Source of the DNA: Poseidonibacter antarcticus
GTDB taxonomy: Bacteria; Campylobacterota; Campylobacteria; Campylobacterales; Arcobacteraceae
NCBI RefSeq assembly: GCF_003667345.1
Contig: NZ_RCWF01000011.1
Location: 49,951-86,034 of the forward strand
Reading direction: 5' to 3'
DNA: 36,084 bases
A program made the translations under genes and the position numbers. This document shows positions 35,085-36,084 of the stretch, piece by piece. The notes under the pieces are model-generated. The model did no database searches and was not told where the DNA came from. It saw only the letters and a program-made list of their open reading frames with translations. Each line of letters starts with the position of its first letter. The stretch's first letter is position 1.

Positions 35085-35924
35085 CTAGATTTTATTCTTC
35101 AAAGCCTCGTAAGCAATTAATATTTTTTTACGTTCTATTCCCCAACGGTAACCACTCATGGCACCAGATTTTGCTAAAACTCTATGACAAGGTACTAAAT
35201 AACCGATATGATTTGAGCCAATTGCACTAGCCACTGCCCTTACTGCTTTTGGTTTATTTATACTATTTGCAATTTCTTGATAAGTTGTAATAGTTCCATT
35301 TGGAATATTTAATAAGGCTTTCCAAATATTTATTTGAAAATTTGTTCCTTTTACATATAAATCAAACTTCTTTTTTTCAATAAAAATATTGTCAAGATAA
35401 TCTTGTGCTTTTTTATCATCTTTTATCAATGTTGCTTTTTCCCAAATCTCTTTAAATCTTGAAAAAATCGAATCTTTGTTATTATCAACAAAACCAAGAT
35501 AAGAAATACCTCTTTTTGTAAAAGCAATTAAAGCTTCACCAAAAGGTGTAAAGCCATAACCATAAGTAATTTCTACATTTTTTCCTGATTGTTTATACTC
35601 TTTTGGTGTAACTCCAATGATGTTTACAAATAAATCATGAAGTCTACTAGGACTTGATAAACCTATATCAAGTGAGCTATCAAGAATACTTTTGGATTCT
35701 TTTAAATGCTCTTTTGCATAGTTTAGTGTAACTGATTGTAAAAATTGAATTGGAGTAACACCAACGTACTCTTTGAATACTCTAATAAGATGGAATTTAC
35801 TCATTCCTATGTATTTTGAGATGGTGTCTATTGAGGGTTGTTCTTTGAAGTTTTCATCAATATATCTTATTACTTTTTCTATTTTTTTATAGTTTTCATT
35901 TTCAAGTAATAGTTTATCATCCAT
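35085..35924 (-). CDS. AraC-type HTH fused to O6-alkylguanine methyltransferase (Ada-like)
   Basis: A 279-residue fusion. The first 110 residues form an AraC DNA-binding domain (ISKYIGMSKFHLIRVFKEYVG and a second helix-turn-helix). The rest is an alkyltransferase with acceptor Cys246 in VPCHRVLAKSG, and FTPFGEALIAF and WKALLNIPNG ahead. The N-terminal zinc methylphosphotriester domain of E. coli Ada, which senses alkylation, is absent, so any self-regulation would have to come from Cys246. It is the second alkyltransferase in the window. It is divergent from nothing: the upstream partner on the same strand is the chemotaxis gene at the right edge. Confidence 0.9.
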   Translation of the reverse strand: MDDKLLLENENYKKIEKVIRYIDENFKEQPSIDTISKYIGMSKFHLIRVFKEYVGVTPIQFLQSVTLNYAKEHLKESKSILDSSLDIGLSSPSRLHDLFVNIIGVTPKEYKQSGKNVEITYGYGFTPFGEALIAFTKRGISYLGFVDNNKDSIFSRFKEIWEKATLIKDDKKAQDYLDNIFIEKKKFDLYVKGTNFQINIWKALLNIPNGTITTYQEIANSINKPKAVRAVASAIGSNHIGYLVPCHRVLAKSGAMSGYRWGIERKKILIAYEALKNKI

Positions 35925-35943
35925 GATATTTCCTAAGAGCTTT

Positions 35944-35975
35944 AAGTTAAGTGGTATTTTATACCACTTAAACTT
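35944..35975. terminator. Hairpin between the chemotaxis gene and the AraC-alkyltransferase gene
   Basis: TTAAGTGGTAT (35947-35957) and its complement (35961-35971) make an 11-bp stem with a 3-nt loop, extended after a bulge. It lies 20 bp upstream of the alkyltransferase ATG and after the chemotaxis stop; it probably terminates the chemotaxis transcript. Confidence 0.5.
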
Positions 35976-36011
35976 TTAATTAGTTAAGAAAATATATTGC
36001 TAAGTAGATTC

Positions 36012-36084
36012 TTAATACGTAGATTGAGTATAAATCACAAAATTAGATGCTAGTTCTTTTAACTCTTGTGCTATTGTTTCTTGT
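36012..36084 (-). CDS. C-terminus of a probable methyl-accepting chemotaxis protein (partial)
   Basis: The last 24 codons of a minus-strand gene entering from the right edge. The readable end (QETIAQELKELASNFVIY, then TQSTY and stop) matches the tails of chemotaxis receptors, where IAxxLxxLxxxF follows the signalling hairpin. Only 72 coding bases are visible, so the ligand and even the family are not certain. Confidence 0.5.
   Translation of the reverse strand, partial: QETIAQELKELASNFVIYTQSTY

Overview
The window looks like the dnaA end of a chromosome from an Arcobacter-type member of the Campylobacterota (Arcobacteraceae). The evidence is very low GC, the order dnaA-dnaN-gyrB with no recF, proteins of campylobacterotal type (PurB, NrdA, QueF, CcoG), frequent TTG/GTG starts, and DnaA boxes with the TTCAC core reported for this phylum. 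The genus is inferred from gene style; no 16S gene is present.

Layout. 1-4476: truncated dnaA, a probable origin half in the dnaA-dnaN gap, dnaN and gyrB. 4491-6682: a convergent flavin disulfide-oxidoreductase-like gene, then queF with a TTG-started HTH/coiled-coil gene. 6711-6867: the 4.5S SRP RNA gene on the minus strand with its terminator. 6979-9259: EamA and YqaA-like membrane proteins and a RluA-type pseudouridine synthase. 9321-14118: purB, nrdA, nrdB. 14119-14831: a 713-bp stretch with no large gene, holding a structured repeat, a 31-codon ORF with a good Shine-Dalgarno (SD), a symmetric terminator and a broken mini-gene on the other strand. 14832-21757: an RND efflux operon (outer-membrane lipoprotein, adaptor, pump) followed by a PepSY-TM protein behind an AT-rich palindrome. 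21839-25366: an orphan 84-aa protein, a degenerate-GGDEF/EAL protein, and a coupled pair of BON-OmpA protein plus membrane-anchored helix-hairpin-helix protein. 25369-28954: a lysozyme-like lytic enzyme, a small HTH protein, and a minus-strand run of ogt, phosphomannomutase/phosphoglucomutase and nitrilase-family amidase. 29048-32142: an ADP-ribosylglycohydrolase-family protein in apparent operon with a response regulator and a multi-pass histidine kinase. 32139-36084: ccoG, an active-looking diguanylate cyclase, an AraC-alkyltransferase fusion and the last codons of a probable chemotaxis receptor, all on the minus strand.

How it fits together. Most of the window is core replication and nucleotide metabolism plus envelope and signalling genes. 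No phage, insertion sequence, CRISPR array or tRNA was seen. The parts least explained by known genes are the small-ORF region at 14119-14831, the hairpin that pairs the ccoG SD and start codon, the glycohydrolase/two-component cluster, and the BON-OmpA/HhH pair. No clearly new large system is visible; these are leads, not demonstrated systems.
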